Shown: positions 37,096 through 45,641 of the stretch, piece after piece
Position numbering within the stretch: the first letter of the stretch is position 1
How the letters are laid out: every line of letters starts with the position of its first letter
DNA from: Flavobacterium sp.
Lineage (GTDB): Bacteria > Bacteroidota > Bacteroidia > Flavobacteriales > Flavobacteriaceae
NCBI GenBank assembly: GCA_016721735.1
Contig: JADKHM010000005.1
Span: 1 to 64,000 of the forward strand
Length of the DNA: 64,000 bases
Direction: 5' to 3'
Made by a program: the position numbers and the translations under genes
The notes under the pieces: model-generated
Seen by the model: only the letters and a program-made list of their open reading frames with translations
Databases searched by the model: none
Told to the model about the DNA's origin: nothing

Positions 37096-38625
37096 TTATT
37101 CCCATTCAATGGTGGCAGGCGGTTTAGAACTGATGTCATAAACGACGCGATTCACGCCTTTCACTTTATTGATAATTTCATTTGATATTTTCATCAAAAA
37201 ATCATAAGGCAAATGTACCCAATCTGCTGTCATTCCATCCGTTGATTCTACTGCTCTCAATGCGACGACCTTTTCGTAGGTTCGTTCATCTCCCATCACG
37301 CCCACACTATTTACCGGTAAAAGTATCGCGCCAGCTTGCCAAACCTTGTCGTATAAGCCCCAAGACTTTAAACCTTCTATAAAAATCGAATCAACCTCTT
37401 GCAAGATACAAACTTTTTCTGAAGTAATCTCACCTAAAATTCGAATTGATAATCCAGGTCCCGGAAATGGATGCCTTCCTAATAACGCAGGATCTATTCC
37501 TAATGTCGCGCCAACCCTACGAACTTCATCTTTAAAAAGCATTCGCAAAGGCTCCACAATGTCCAATTTCATATAGTCTGGTAATCCACCAACATTGTGA
37601 TGTGACTTAATAGTTGCCGATGGACCTTTGACTGAAACGGATTCAATAACATCTGGATAGATGGTGCCTTGTGCCAACCATCTTACATCTTCAATTTGAT
37701 GGGCTTCGTCATCAAATACTTCAATAAACACACGACCTATAATTTTTCGCTTTGCTTCAGGTTCGCTCACTCCCTCTAATTCACTCAAAAATCGCTGCGA
37801 TGCGTCGACACCTTTAACATTCAATCCCATGTGTTGGTATTGGTCGAGAACATTTTGAAATTCATTCTTTCGCAACAATCCATTATTCACAAATATACAA
37901 TAGAGATTTTTTCCAATAGCCTGATGCAACAAGACTGCTGCTACAGTCGAATCTACTCCTCCTGAAAGTCCTAAGACTACTTTATCATTACCCAACTTAC
38001 CTTTTAGTTCACCAACCATTTCTTCTACAAACGCATTAGGTGTAAAGTTCTGTGGAACCTTGGCAATCTTCACTAAGAAATTTTCTAACATCGTTTTTCC
38101 ATCGGTAGAATGATACACTTCAGGATGGAATTGAATGGCGTAAGTTAATTCATTTTCAATCTTATACGCGGCGTTATCTACATCATGAGTACTTGCCAAT
38201 CTTATGCCGTTCGTCGGAAGTGTTTTGATGGTATCGCTATGTGACATCCAAACTTGAGAATGCGCATCAACACCTTCAAAGAAGATTTCGCCATTCTTGA
38301 TAAAAGATAAATTCGCCCGACCGTATTCTCTAGTATTCGAAGGCGTTACTTCTCCACCACTAAAGTGCGCCAAATATTGCGCACCATAACATACGGCGAG
38401 TAAAGGCAATTTACCTCGAATTTGTGATAAGTCGGGATGCGGCGCATCGTCACCTCTCACTGAAAATGGACTTCCAGAAAGGATAACCGCCTTGTAACTT
38501 GACAAATCAGTTGGGAAATGATGGAAAGGAAAAATTTCGCAGAATATGTTTAATTCGCGAACTCTTCGGGCAATAAGTTGTGTGTATTGCGATCCGAAAT
38601 CTAAAATAAGTACGTTGTGTTGCAT
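37096..38625 (-). CDS. guaA: GMP synthase (glutamine-hydrolysing)
   Basis: The 509-residue enzyme converts XMP to GMP. I use the Met at 38625 (MQHNVLILDFGSQYTQLIAR), the conserved N-terminus. The class I glutaminase domain has its nucleophile Cys79 in LLAVCYGAQYLA and the catalytic His-Glu in IQFHPEVYHS. The ATP-pyrophosphatase domain shows VVLGLSGGVDST, and the dimerisation domain ends RVVYDISSKPPATIEWE. It is intact. The downstream LysM genes follow closely (12 bases). The divergent crcB gene starts 102 bases away. Confidence 0.96.
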   Translation of the reverse strand: MQHNVLILDFGSQYTQLIARRVRELNIFCEIFPFHHFPTDLSSYKAVILSGSPFSVRGDDAPHPDLSQIRGKLPLLAVCYGAQYLAHFSGGEVTPSNTREYGRANLSFIKNGEIFFEGVDAHSQVWMSHSDTIKTLPTNGIRLASTHDVDNAAYKIENELTYAIQFHPEVYHSTDGKTMLENFLVKIAKVPQNFTPNAFVEEMVGELKGKLGNDKVVLGLSGGVDSTVAAVLLHQAIGKNLYCIFVNNGLLRKNEFQNVLDQYQHMGLNVKGVDASQRFLSELEGVSEPEAKRKIIGRVFIEVFDDEAHQIEDVRWLAQGTIYPDVIESVSVKGPSATIKSHHNVGGLPDYMKLDIVEPLRMLFKDEVRRVGATLGIDPALLGRHPFPGPGLSIRILGEITSEKVCILQEVDSIFIEGLKSWGLYDKVWQAGAILLPVNSVGVMGDERTYEKVVALRAVESTDGMTADWVHLPYDFLMKISNEIINKVKGVNRVVYDISSKPPATIEWE

Positions 38626-38726
38626 GGACAAAAATACTTTTAAAATTTTAGACTTGAAAATAGAAATTAAAAAATCTATTTTTGAAATGAAATTTGGTGG
38701 AGTCAAACCTTGAAAAACAAAATCCT

Positions 38727-39098
38727 ATGATTAGAACGCTATTATTGATTGGGCTTGGCGGAAGTATCGGAAGCATACTGCGATATCTCTCTTCAGTAGT
38801 AATTGAAAAATACTACACAACCGTTTTTCCACTAGCGACTTTTATGATTAATATTCTTGGATGCCTACTGATAGGCATAATCATGGGGACACTTGAGAAA
38901 AATCATGTAACCGATTCTTCGATAAAGTGGCTGTTGGTTACTGGATTTTGCGGCGGCTTTACTACTTTTTCTACGTTTGGTTACGAAAATATCCGATTAC
39001 TTCAAAACGGAAATATGGCTCTCGCTTTTCTATATATCGGGGCTAGTGTTTTTGTAGGTTTAGGTTCAGTTTGGATAGGACTTACCTTGGTTAAATAA
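38727..39098 (+). CDS. crcB: Fluoride exporter CrcB/FluC
   Basis: The 123-residue membrane protein has four helices with the family marks Asn42 (in FMINILGCLLIG) and the phenylalanine-rich pore motif GFCGGFTTFSTFG. It exports fluoride as a dual-topology dimer. I use the Met at 38727 (MIRTLLLIGLGGSIGSILRY); the open frame extends 11 codons upstream without a better start. I found no fluoride riboswitch in the short upstream region shared with guaA. Confidence 0.93.
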   Translation: MIRTLLLIGLGGSIGSILRYLSSVVIEKYYTTVFPLATFMINILGCLLIGIIMGTLEKNHVTDSSIKWLLVTGFCGGFTTFSTFGYENIRLLQNGNMALAFLYIGASVFVGLGSVWIGLTLVK

Positions 39099-39157
39099 AT
39101 TGGTAACATGTTGTTAATTTCTTTCTTTTTTGGGAAAAAAATGTAACTTCGCACTCT

Positions 39158-40162
39158 ATGAATAAAGAGGATATCAAATCGATAGTTGAACTGCTCGCCA
39201 ATCCGAAAAGAATTGCAATTATTCCACACCGAAGCCCAGACGGCGATGCCATGGGTTCGACATTAGCATTGTATCATTTTCTTTTGAAACTCAATCACGT
39301 ACCAACCGTAATAGCACCCAATGAATTTCCTGATTTTCTGGCTTGGATGCCAGGTAGCGAAAAGGTCTTGATTTATGAAAATGATCGAGAAAATACCAGC
39401 AAAATATTGCAGGATGCCGAAGTGATTTTCACATTAGATTTCAATGCGCTTCACCGCACTGGTGAAATGGAAAAAGTGCTTAGTCAGTTGCAAGTGCCTT
39501 TCGTTATGATTGATCACCATCAAAGTCCAGAAAGTTACGCAGCTTTTACCTATTCTGACACAAATTTTGGTTCGACCTGTGAAATGATTTACAACTTTAT
39601 TTCATTTCTAGACAAGAAACAGATCATTGATAAAACAATCGCAACTTGCCTATACACAGGCATTCTCACAGATTCAGGTTCATTTAGATTTCCAAAAACA
39701 ACAGGAACTACCCATCGTATTATTGCAGATCTCATTGATTTAGGTGTCGAAAACACGCAAATACCAATCTGGTTATTTGATAATAGCTCTTACAATAGTG
39801 TACAATTGTTAGGTCGTGCGTTGCAAAATATGATTGTTATTCCAGAACGTAAGACTGCGTACATTACGCTTTCTCAAAAGGAATTGGATGAATTTAGGTA
39901 TCAAAAAGGAGATACGGAAGGGATTGTAAATTATGGCTTGTCCATCAAAGGAATTCACTTGGCGGCCATTTTTATAGAACACAGAGACGAAAATATCATC
40001 AAAATATCATTTAGATCACAAGGCAATTTTGACGTCAATCAGTTTGCAAGAAATCACTTTAACGGCGGCGGACATATCAATGCTGCTGGCGGAAAGTCCT
40101 ATGAAAATATGGAAAATACAGTCTCCAAATTCAAAAATTTACTCTCAGCAATAACCATTTAA
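39158..40162 (+). CDS. nrnA: DHH/DHHA1 phosphoesterase, NrnA-like nanoRNase/pAp phosphatase
   Basis: The 334-residue protein has the DHH motifs of bifunctional oligoribonuclease/pAp phosphatases: PHRSPDGDAMGS (His24, Asp28, Asp30), TLDFNAL (Asp94), IDHHQSPES (Asp119-His120-His121) and a C-terminal DHHA1 domain with the GGGH motif (NHFNGGGHINAAGG). It degrades 2-5 nt RNA fragments and pAp in the cytosol with Mn2+. The gldI gene starts 3 bases after its stop, so they form an operon. Confidence 0.9.
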   Translation: MNKEDIKSIVELLANPKRIAIIPHRSPDGDAMGSTLALYHFLLKLNHVPTVIAPNEFPDFLAWMPGSEKVLIYENDRENTSKILQDAEVIFTLDFNALHRTGEMEKVLSQLQVPFVMIDHHQSPESYAAFTYSDTNFGSTCEMIYNFISFLDKKQIIDKTIATCLYTGILTDSGSFRFPKTTGTTHRIIADLIDLGVENTQIPIWLFDNSSYNSVQLLGRALQNMIVIPERKTAYITLSQKELDEFRYQKGDTEGIVNYGLSIKGIHLAAIFIEHRDENIIKISFRSQGNFDVNQFARNHFNGGGHINAAGGKSYENMENTVSKFKNLLSAITI

Positions 40163-40165
40163 TTT

Positions 40166-40735
40166 ATGAAAAAAAACATAGTCAGTTTTGCAATATTATT
40201 GATTGGAGTATTGATGATAAGCAGCTGTTCAAAACAACAAGCTAGAAAACCAATTTCACAATCTTCCGGTTCCTTTATGAGAGAATCAGCGGAGCGCAAC
40301 AAAAAATTGATATCTGGTGAAGAATCAAAAATTGATTCCATCATCAAAAGTGATCCCAACATTAAATACCTTACTTCGCAAAAAGGATATTGGTATCGCT
40401 ATGATAAGAAAAATGACTTGGATACTTTGCGTCCTAAGAAAGGTGACGTTGCCCATTTTAATTATGAAATCAAAGATTTAGACGGAAATGTTATCTACTC
40501 TGAACTAGAACTACGCCCACAAACGTATCATGTAGATAAAGAACAGAAAATAATTATGGGACTCAGACATGGTATCAAATTGATGCGCAAGAACGAGACA
40601 GTTACTTTCCTTTTTCCGTCACACATGGGCTACGGTTATCATGGTGATGATCGTCGAATTGGACATAATCAACCGCTTATTTGTACTGTGACGCTAACCG
40701 ACTTTAATCCAGAAAATAAAATACAACCAGAATAA
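40166..40735 (+). CDS. gldI: Gliding motility lipoprotein GldI (FKBP-type isomerase)
   Basis: The 189-residue lipoprotein (Cys21 in GVLMISSCSKQ) has an FKBP-type peptidyl-prolyl isomerase domain (about 85-182: GDVAHFNYEIKDLDGNVIYS, KIIMGLRHGIKLMRKNE, FPSHMGYGYHGDD). Its layout and neighbours match GldI, needed for gliding in Flavobacterium johnsoniae, probably by folding secretion-motor components in the periplasm. It lies in an operon with nrnA (3 bases upstream) and a cyclophilin-FKBP fusion (8 bases downstream). Confidence 0.88.
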   Translation: MKKNIVSFAILLIGVLMISSCSKQQARKPISQSSGSFMRESAERNKKLISGEESKIDSIIKSDPNIKYLTSQKGYWYRYDKKNDLDTLRPKKGDVAHFNYEIKDLDGNVIYSELELRPQTYHVDKEQKIIMGLRHGIKLMRKNETVTFLFPSHMGYGYHGDDRRIGHNQPLICTVTLTDFNPENKIQPE

Positions 40736-40743
40736 ATTTTGTT

Positions 40744-41862
40744 ATGAAAAAATGCGTTTCCCTTTTGATTGCTGCAATCATTCTAATTTCTTGTAAAGAA
40801 GAACACAACAATTTGCCTGACGGGCTATACGCCGAAATCAATACCTCTAAAGGAAATATCATCGTTCAACTTGATATGGAAAAAGCACCAATTACAGTTG
40901 CTAATTTTGTGACTTTAGCAGAAGGAAAGAACACTTTTGTTAGTGAGGAATTTAGAGGAAAACCGTTCTACGATGGACTGATATTTCACCGTGTAATTCC
41001 TAATTTTATGATTCAAGGAGGAGATCCTCATGGAGACGGTTCAGGCGATGCTGGCTATTTATTTAAGGATGAAATCTCAGACCTAAGATTCGACAAAGGA
41101 GGTATGCTGGCAATGGCTAATTCTGGTCCAGGGACCAATGGCTGTCAATTCTTTATTACACATGTAGCAACGACTTGGTTAGATGGAAAACATACCATTT
41201 TTGGATCCGTTGTTGATAAAGGAATGGATGTCGTTAATACAATTCAACAAGATGATGTGATTAACAAAGTAACCATTATCCGAAACGGAACTGCTGCAAA
41301 AAAGTTTGATGCCCTGAAAGTCTTTTCAAATTACTATTCGATTGAGGCAGAAAATCGCAAAAAACAAGCGGCAATCGATGCTGAAAACAAAAAACTTTAC
41401 GATGCCAAATACAAAGTCGTAAAGGAACAAAAAATAGCGTATTTTGCAGCTATGAAAAGTTCCGCACTTAAGACCAAATCAGGTTTAGCGTATAAAATAA
41501 CGACTAAAGGAAAAGGTAAGAAACCAAAGATTGGAGATCCAATCTTTATCAACTATGCTGGATTTTTGGAAAATGGAGAATTGTTCGACAGTAGTTTGGA
41601 AGAAGTGTCCAAAACTTTTGGTAAATTTGACCAGAGAAGATGCGATGCGAGACAATATATCCCGATTCCGTTTGAAGCAGGAAAGAAAGACGGAATGATT
41701 CCAGGATTTATTGAAGGAATTGAAAAGTTGTCTATTGGCGATAAAGCCATTATATTCATCCCGTCAAATTTAGGATATGGCGCACAAGGTGCCGGCGGTG
41801 TAATTCCACCAAATGCGAATATCATTTTTGAAATAGAACTACTAGATTCTATGCCCAAATAA
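40744..41862 (+). CDS. Cyclophilin-FKBP fusion peptidyl-prolyl isomerase, lipoprotein
   Basis: The 372-residue lipoprotein (Cys17 in AIILISCKEE) joins a cyclophilin domain (about 27-195: FYDGLIFHRVIPNFMIQGGD, LAMANSGPGTNGCQFFIT) to an FKBP domain (about 240-372: GKKPKIGDPIFINYAGFLEN, MIPGFIEGIEKLSIGDKA, IPSNLGYGAQGAGG). A charged coiled-coil-like linker rich in Lys/Ala/Glu separates them. Both catalytic domains speed prolyl isomerisation in the periplasm. It follows gldI by 8 bases and has a full-length paralog downstream. Confidence 0.92.
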   Translation: MKKCVSLLIAAIILISCKEEHNNLPDGLYAEINTSKGNIIVQLDMEKAPITVANFVTLAEGKNTFVSEEFRGKPFYDGLIFHRVIPNFMIQGGDPHGDGSGDAGYLFKDEISDLRFDKGGMLAMANSGPGTNGCQFFITHVATTWLDGKHTIFGSVVDKGMDVVNTIQQDDVINKVTIIRNGTAAKKFDALKVFSNYYSIEAENRKKQAAIDAENKKLYDAKYKVVKEQKIAYFAAMKSSALKTKSGLAYKITTKGKGKKPKIGDPIFINYAGFLENGELFDSSLEEVSKTFGKFDQRRCDARQYIPIPFEAGKKDGMIPGFIEGIEKLSIGDKAIIFIPSNLGYGAQGAGGVIPPNANIIFEIELLDSMPK

Positions 41863-41940
41863 GTTAAAAATAAAAAGGGAACAAACCTGAAAATCCCTGC
41901 ATAAAGCGAAGTAAGTAAGGAAACTATTAATCAAGTAAAA

Positions 41941-43194
41941 ATGAAAATTAAAGTTATCTTGTTATTGTTTGTATGTATTGTGAGTGGTTACGCTCAAAAA
42001 TCGACAAAACCTGCGGTAGCCAAAAAATCAGCAACTGCAAAAACAACTAAAAGCACTGCACCCAAAGGAACACCACAAGCTTCGGCTGAAGGATTGTTTG
42101 CAGAAATCGCAACAGCAAAAGGCAAAATTGTTATTCGTTTAGAGTATCAAAAAACGCCAATTACTGTAGCTAATTTCGTGTCTTTAGCTGAAGGAAAAAA
42201 CACTTTTATTACAGACGAAAAACTTAAAGGTAAACCGTATTACGATGGTTTGAAGTTTCACCGTGTGATCAAAGACTTTATGATTCAAGGTGGAGATCCT
42301 GCAGGAAATGGTTCTGGTGGTTGTGGTTATAGCTTTAAAGATGAAATCGTTCCTGAATTTGTTTTTGACAAAGCTGGTATTTTGGCCATGGCTAACTCGG
42401 GTCCTGCTACAAACAGTAGTCAATTTTTTATCACGCACAAAGACACACCATGGTTAAACGGAAAGCACACCATATTTGGTTACTTAGTGTCTGGACAAGA
42501 TGTAGTTAACGCAATCGCGCAAGATGATGTGATGCAAAAAGTAACTATTGTTAGAAAAGGTAAGCAAGCCATGAGTTTCGACGCTGTCAAAGTATTCACA
42601 GATTACTATGGCAATAAAGCAGAAGACGACAAAAAAATGGCTGCCGTACAAGCAGAGGAAAGAGCTAAACAAGCTGCACTAGAAGCAGAAGCTAAAAAGG
42701 CTTACGCTGCGAAATACGCACCAGTGATGGCGGATAAAGTAAAATACTTAGCAGGCGTTAGAGCTGGTGCAACAAAATCGGCAACTGGTCTTGAATACAA
42801 TATCATCAAGACTGGTACTGGCAAGAAACCAGTCGATGGCACTAACATTTACATTCACTACGCGGGATACCTAGAAGACGGATCATTATTTGACAGCAGT
42901 TACGAAGATGTTTGCAAAACGTACGGCAAGTTTGATGAAAATCGTGCAAAACAAAATGGGTACAATCCTTTTCCTTTTCAAGCTGGTAAAAAAGACGGAT
43001 TAATTCCGGGATTTTTAGAAGGAATTAGCAATTTGTCTTTTGGAGATAAAGCGGTAATTTTCATTCCATCTGCTTTAGGATATGGAGAAAGAGGCGCTGG
43101 AAATGTAATTCCACCAAACTCTAATATCATTTTTGAAGTGGAATTGTTTGAGACTTTACCAAACGCTCCAGCCGCTACACAAGAGAAAAAGTAG
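41941..43194 (+). CDS. Cyclophilin-FKBP fusion peptidyl-prolyl isomerase, soluble paralog
   Basis: The 417-residue protein has a cleavable signal peptide (MKIKVILLLFVCIVSGYAQ) instead of a lipobox, a Lys/Thr/Ala-rich spacer (about 22-45), a cyclophilin domain (about 48-215: YYDGLKFHRVIKDFMIQGGD, SQFFITHKDTPWLNGKHTIF) and an FKBP domain (about 290-408: IYIHYAGYLEDGSLFDSSYE, IPSALGYGERGAGN). It is a tandem duplicate of the upstream lipoprotein gene; the difference at the N-terminus gives one membrane-bound and one soluble form. A terminator follows. Confidence 0.92.
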   Translation: MKIKVILLLFVCIVSGYAQKSTKPAVAKKSATAKTTKSTAPKGTPQASAEGLFAEIATAKGKIVIRLEYQKTPITVANFVSLAEGKNTFITDEKLKGKPYYDGLKFHRVIKDFMIQGGDPAGNGSGGCGYSFKDEIVPEFVFDKAGILAMANSGPATNSSQFFITHKDTPWLNGKHTIFGYLVSGQDVVNAIAQDDVMQKVTIVRKGKQAMSFDAVKVFTDYYGNKAEDDKKMAAVQAEERAKQAALEAEAKKAYAAKYAPVMADKVKYLAGVRAGATKSATGLEYNIIKTGTGKKPVDGTNIYIHYAGYLEDGSLFDSSYEDVCKTYGKFDENRAKQNGYNPFPFQAGKKDGLIPGFLEGISNLSFGDKAVIFIPSALGYGERGAGNVIPPNSNIIFEVELFETLPNAPAATQEKK

Positions 43195-43212
43195 TTGCAA
43201 AAACATAAAGCA

Positions 43213-43252
43213 AACGCAGATTCATAACTTTTGTGAATCTGCGTTTTTTTTA
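43213..43252. terminator. Bidirectional terminator after the isomerase operon
   Basis: AACGCAGATTCA pairs with TGAATCTGCGTT across a loop of about 8 bases and is followed by nine T residues on the plus strand. The convergent minus-strand gene ends at 43250, within the hairpin tail. Confidence 0.9.
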
Positions 43253-43687
43253 TGCGTTAAACTTCCAGTCGAAGTCATCTTCGTTTTTGATAATTGCGCC
43301 GATTTCAACTTTGACAATTCGACCAAACTCACTTTGCAAAATCAACCAGTTTTCTTCATTGAAGTGATTCTCAGTCAAATCAAAATCTTCTTTTTCCCAT
43401 GATCTAAGTTGATGGCCTTCCAAATGCATTTTGACATCCTCGACCGTTTCATCAATAACGACTTTCTCAAATATGGTTAGTTTGGGATTCGAACTAATCA
43501 AATAACCCAATCGCAAATCTTCATCTTCGTAAAATGTCAAGCGTAATTGCAATGCATTATAGACCAAAATAATATTTTTATCTTCATCCTTAAATTGCTT
43601 GTCCGGCGCTCCATATATCTTCCTTACATCAGCTTCTTTCATCCCAAACAACAATTTATCTATCCCGAATTTTAGTTTTACTTGCAT
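43250..43687 (-). CDS. Hypothetical protein
   Basis: The 145-residue soluble protein has no signal or membrane segment. It begins VKLKFGIDKLLFGMKEADVR with GAPDKQ, vaguely like the repeats in BamE/SmpA-like proteins, and is acidic overall (FYEDEDLRLGY, EKEDFDLTEN, KNEDDFDWKF). I do not recognise a family. Base composition is like its neighbours, and the frame is intact, so it is probably a real gene. Confidence 0.65.
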   Translation of the reverse strand: MQVKLKFGIDKLLFGMKEADVRKIYGAPDKQFKDEDKNIILVYNALQLRLTFYEDEDLRLGYLISSNPKLTIFEKVVIDETVEDVKMHLEGHQLRSWEKEDFDLTENHFNEENWLILQSEFGRIVKVEIGAIIKNEDDFDWKFNA

Positions 43688-43946
43688 CTTTTAGCGTATA
43701 ATTTATAGTGGGTAAAGTTAGTATTTTTGAGAAACAATTTTGAAAAGCAATATAGAATAGACCTTTTAATTTGACTCTTTTTAAGACTCAGTTGGTATCA
43801 ATAATACAAATCAACAGCAGAATTCTCAAAATTAATGAAAGCAAAAAAGCCGTAGCGCTTGAAATAATTGAACTTGAAGGCTACAATGTTAAGTTGGTAA
43901 ATGACTGAAACAGTTACAACGGCTTAGTCGAAAAGTAAAACTCTTT
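43688..43946. other. Intergenic region left of the purM relic
   Basis: About 260 bases with no gene I can support. Complementary pieces (AAGCCGT near 43846 and ACGGCTT near 43920) with inner GTAGC/GCTAC arms could fold, but nothing identifies an RNA family. Confidence 0.3.
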
Positions 43947-44070
43947 CTAATACTTAAAAATATCGTTCTCGCTATTAATCTTGCGTTTTTTTCGATGCCG
44001 TAGCCTCTACTCGACCGTCGATTTGTGCCTCCACATTGAAAGACCTTCGCGGAAAAGATGTTATAATATA
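43947..44070 (-). pseudogene. Relic of the purM 3' end
   Basis: On the minus strand this stretch reads RSFNVEAQIDGRVEATASKK and, after a one-base shift, KINSENDIFKY with a TAG at 43947-43949. It aligns with the C-terminus of the intact PurM (KSFNVEAQIVGRVEVAASKQ, then TIKSEYGTFEY) 1.7 kb away, in the same orientation, with clear base differences throughout. It covers about the last 40 codons. It is too diverged to be a simple assembly duplicate. It and the intact gene end flank the delta-60 T9SS gene. Confidence 0.8.
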
Positions 44071-44130
44071 GAAAATTTAAAACACAAGAATAACGAAATT
44101 GATTTTGAATAGATTACGGACATTTTTTGC

Positions 44131-44138
44131 TATTTTTG
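44131..44138 (+). promoter_or_regulatory. Putative -7 element of the delta-60 gene
   Basis: TATTTTTG matches TAnnTTTG and lies 19 bases before the ATG at 44158. A TTG at 44105-44107 is a possible -33 element, with a spacing slightly longer than usual. Confidence 0.45.
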
Positions 44139-44157
44139 GTTAATTAATTCATGTACA

Positions 44158-45640
44158 ATGTGTTCGAAATTACTTTTATTGCTTTTGCTTTTACCACAAG
44201 CCTTTTGGTGCCAAAACCCAGGCCAGCTTGATACCTCATTTGATGGTGATGGCAAAATCTATACAACCTTCGTGAGTTCGACTTATATCAACTGGAGCTG
44301 TGCGGTTGCCACTGATGCAACACGGGTCTATCTGGCAGGTTATGCCAACGACGGAAGTGGAACCATCAATAAACTTTCTTGTATTGCATTCAATCTTAAC
44401 GGCACGCCTGATAACAGTTTTGCTACAAACGGCAAATTTCAGCTTTCATGGCCGACAACTGCTGGCGCTAAAGACATTGAAATACAACCAGATGGTAAAG
44501 TCCTTCTTTTTGGTCGAGATAATTTTCACTTGCTCGTCGTACGTCTCAATCACGACGGAAGTCTTGACCCAACCTGGTCGGAAGATGGTATTGCAGAATT
44601 TGACGCGTCCGATACTGTCGACAATAGCAGCAGGATGGCGTTGCAACAAGATGGGAAACTTATCATCAGCGGCGAAACCACTGCTGTAAACCCAGAGATT
44701 TTTGTAGCACGACTTGACCAAAATGGATCGATAGATTCTTCGTTTGGAGTCGGTGGAAAATACAGTTTCACGATGCCGCATTACACTGGCCACTTAAGAA
44801 ATTTGGTTATACAATCCGACGACAAAATTATCATTGCTTTTGATGAAGGCATTGTAATGAACAACTTGAGTTACCTTCTACGAATTACCGCCGACGGAGT
44901 GCTCGATAACAGTTTCAATACAAACGGATATATTATGAATAGTGGCCTCCTCGGTTACAGAGCAATGGCTACATCGCCAGATGGCGCTATATTCGCCGCA
45001 ACTACACATAACGGAAATGTCATCATAGATAAATTTGGAACCGATGGATTGCAAGATAACGGTTTCAGCGCAACTGCTCCTTTTCAGTTTGAATCCAAGG
45101 ATATCTTTCTGAAAGACGGGAGAATAATACTCGTCGGATATACTAAAGTGAGGCCATTTGCCAGTACAGTAACTGAAGATTATGCTGCAATTGCATTTAA
45201 TGAGAATGGCAGTGTGGATACAAATTTCGGAACCAATGGTATTGCCTGGGTCGATATGGGTTCTCAATATGATACTGCGCTGCAGGGTGCTATACAATCG
45301 GATGGAAAAATCCTGATAACGGGAAATTATGGCTGGAACGGTCAATTTGTCGTATGTCGCCTAATTGGACCTGCATTACTCGGTACTACAACATTTGGAA
45401 AAAACATTGTTGGTCTATATCCAAATCCCACTATTGATCATAAATTCAATATTGCGCTGGGGCAGAAATACAGCCACGTTTTTGTATCAATAAGCAACAC
45501 TTTAGGTCAACAAGTAGAAGGTGCAGGATTATTACGAATGTGATACGATTGACATGGAAATCAAAGAAATTGGCTTTTTTCTCGTGACGATTGCTGCCGA
45601 CGACCAAAAACCTGTCACTTTTAAATTAATCAACAAATAA
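44158..45640 (+). pseudogene. Delta-60 repeat surface protein with T9SS domain, frameshifted near the end
   Basis: The protein has a Leu-rich signal peptide (CSKLLLLLLLLPQAFWCQN) and repeated delta-60 beta-propeller-like units (GQLDTSFDGDGKIYTTF, IQPDGKVLLFGRDN, LVVRLNHDGSLDPTWSEDGI, IQSDDKIIIAFDEG, IQSDGKILITGNYGWNG). The T9SS sorting domain begins LYPNPTIDHKFNIALGQKYS. The frame breaks near 45530 after GAGLLRM, but the expected end MEIKEIGFFLVTIAADDQKP to FKLINK is present in another frame with TAA at 45638-45640. Without it the sorting signal would be lost. The gene lies between two copies of the purM 3' end and may be an insertion. Confidence 0.8.
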
Positions 45641-45641
45641 T

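Noticed and set aside
38640..38726. Fluoride riboswitch before crcB
   Set aside because: I could not find the conserved pseudoknot sequence or convincing pairing in this short region.
43700..43946. Structured RNA left of the purM relic
   Set aside because: Some complementary pieces exist, but the stems are short and far apart and match no RNA family I know.
44878..45345. 155-codon minus-strand open frame
   Set aside because: Antisense to the delta-60 gene, which has clear repeats and a signal peptide.
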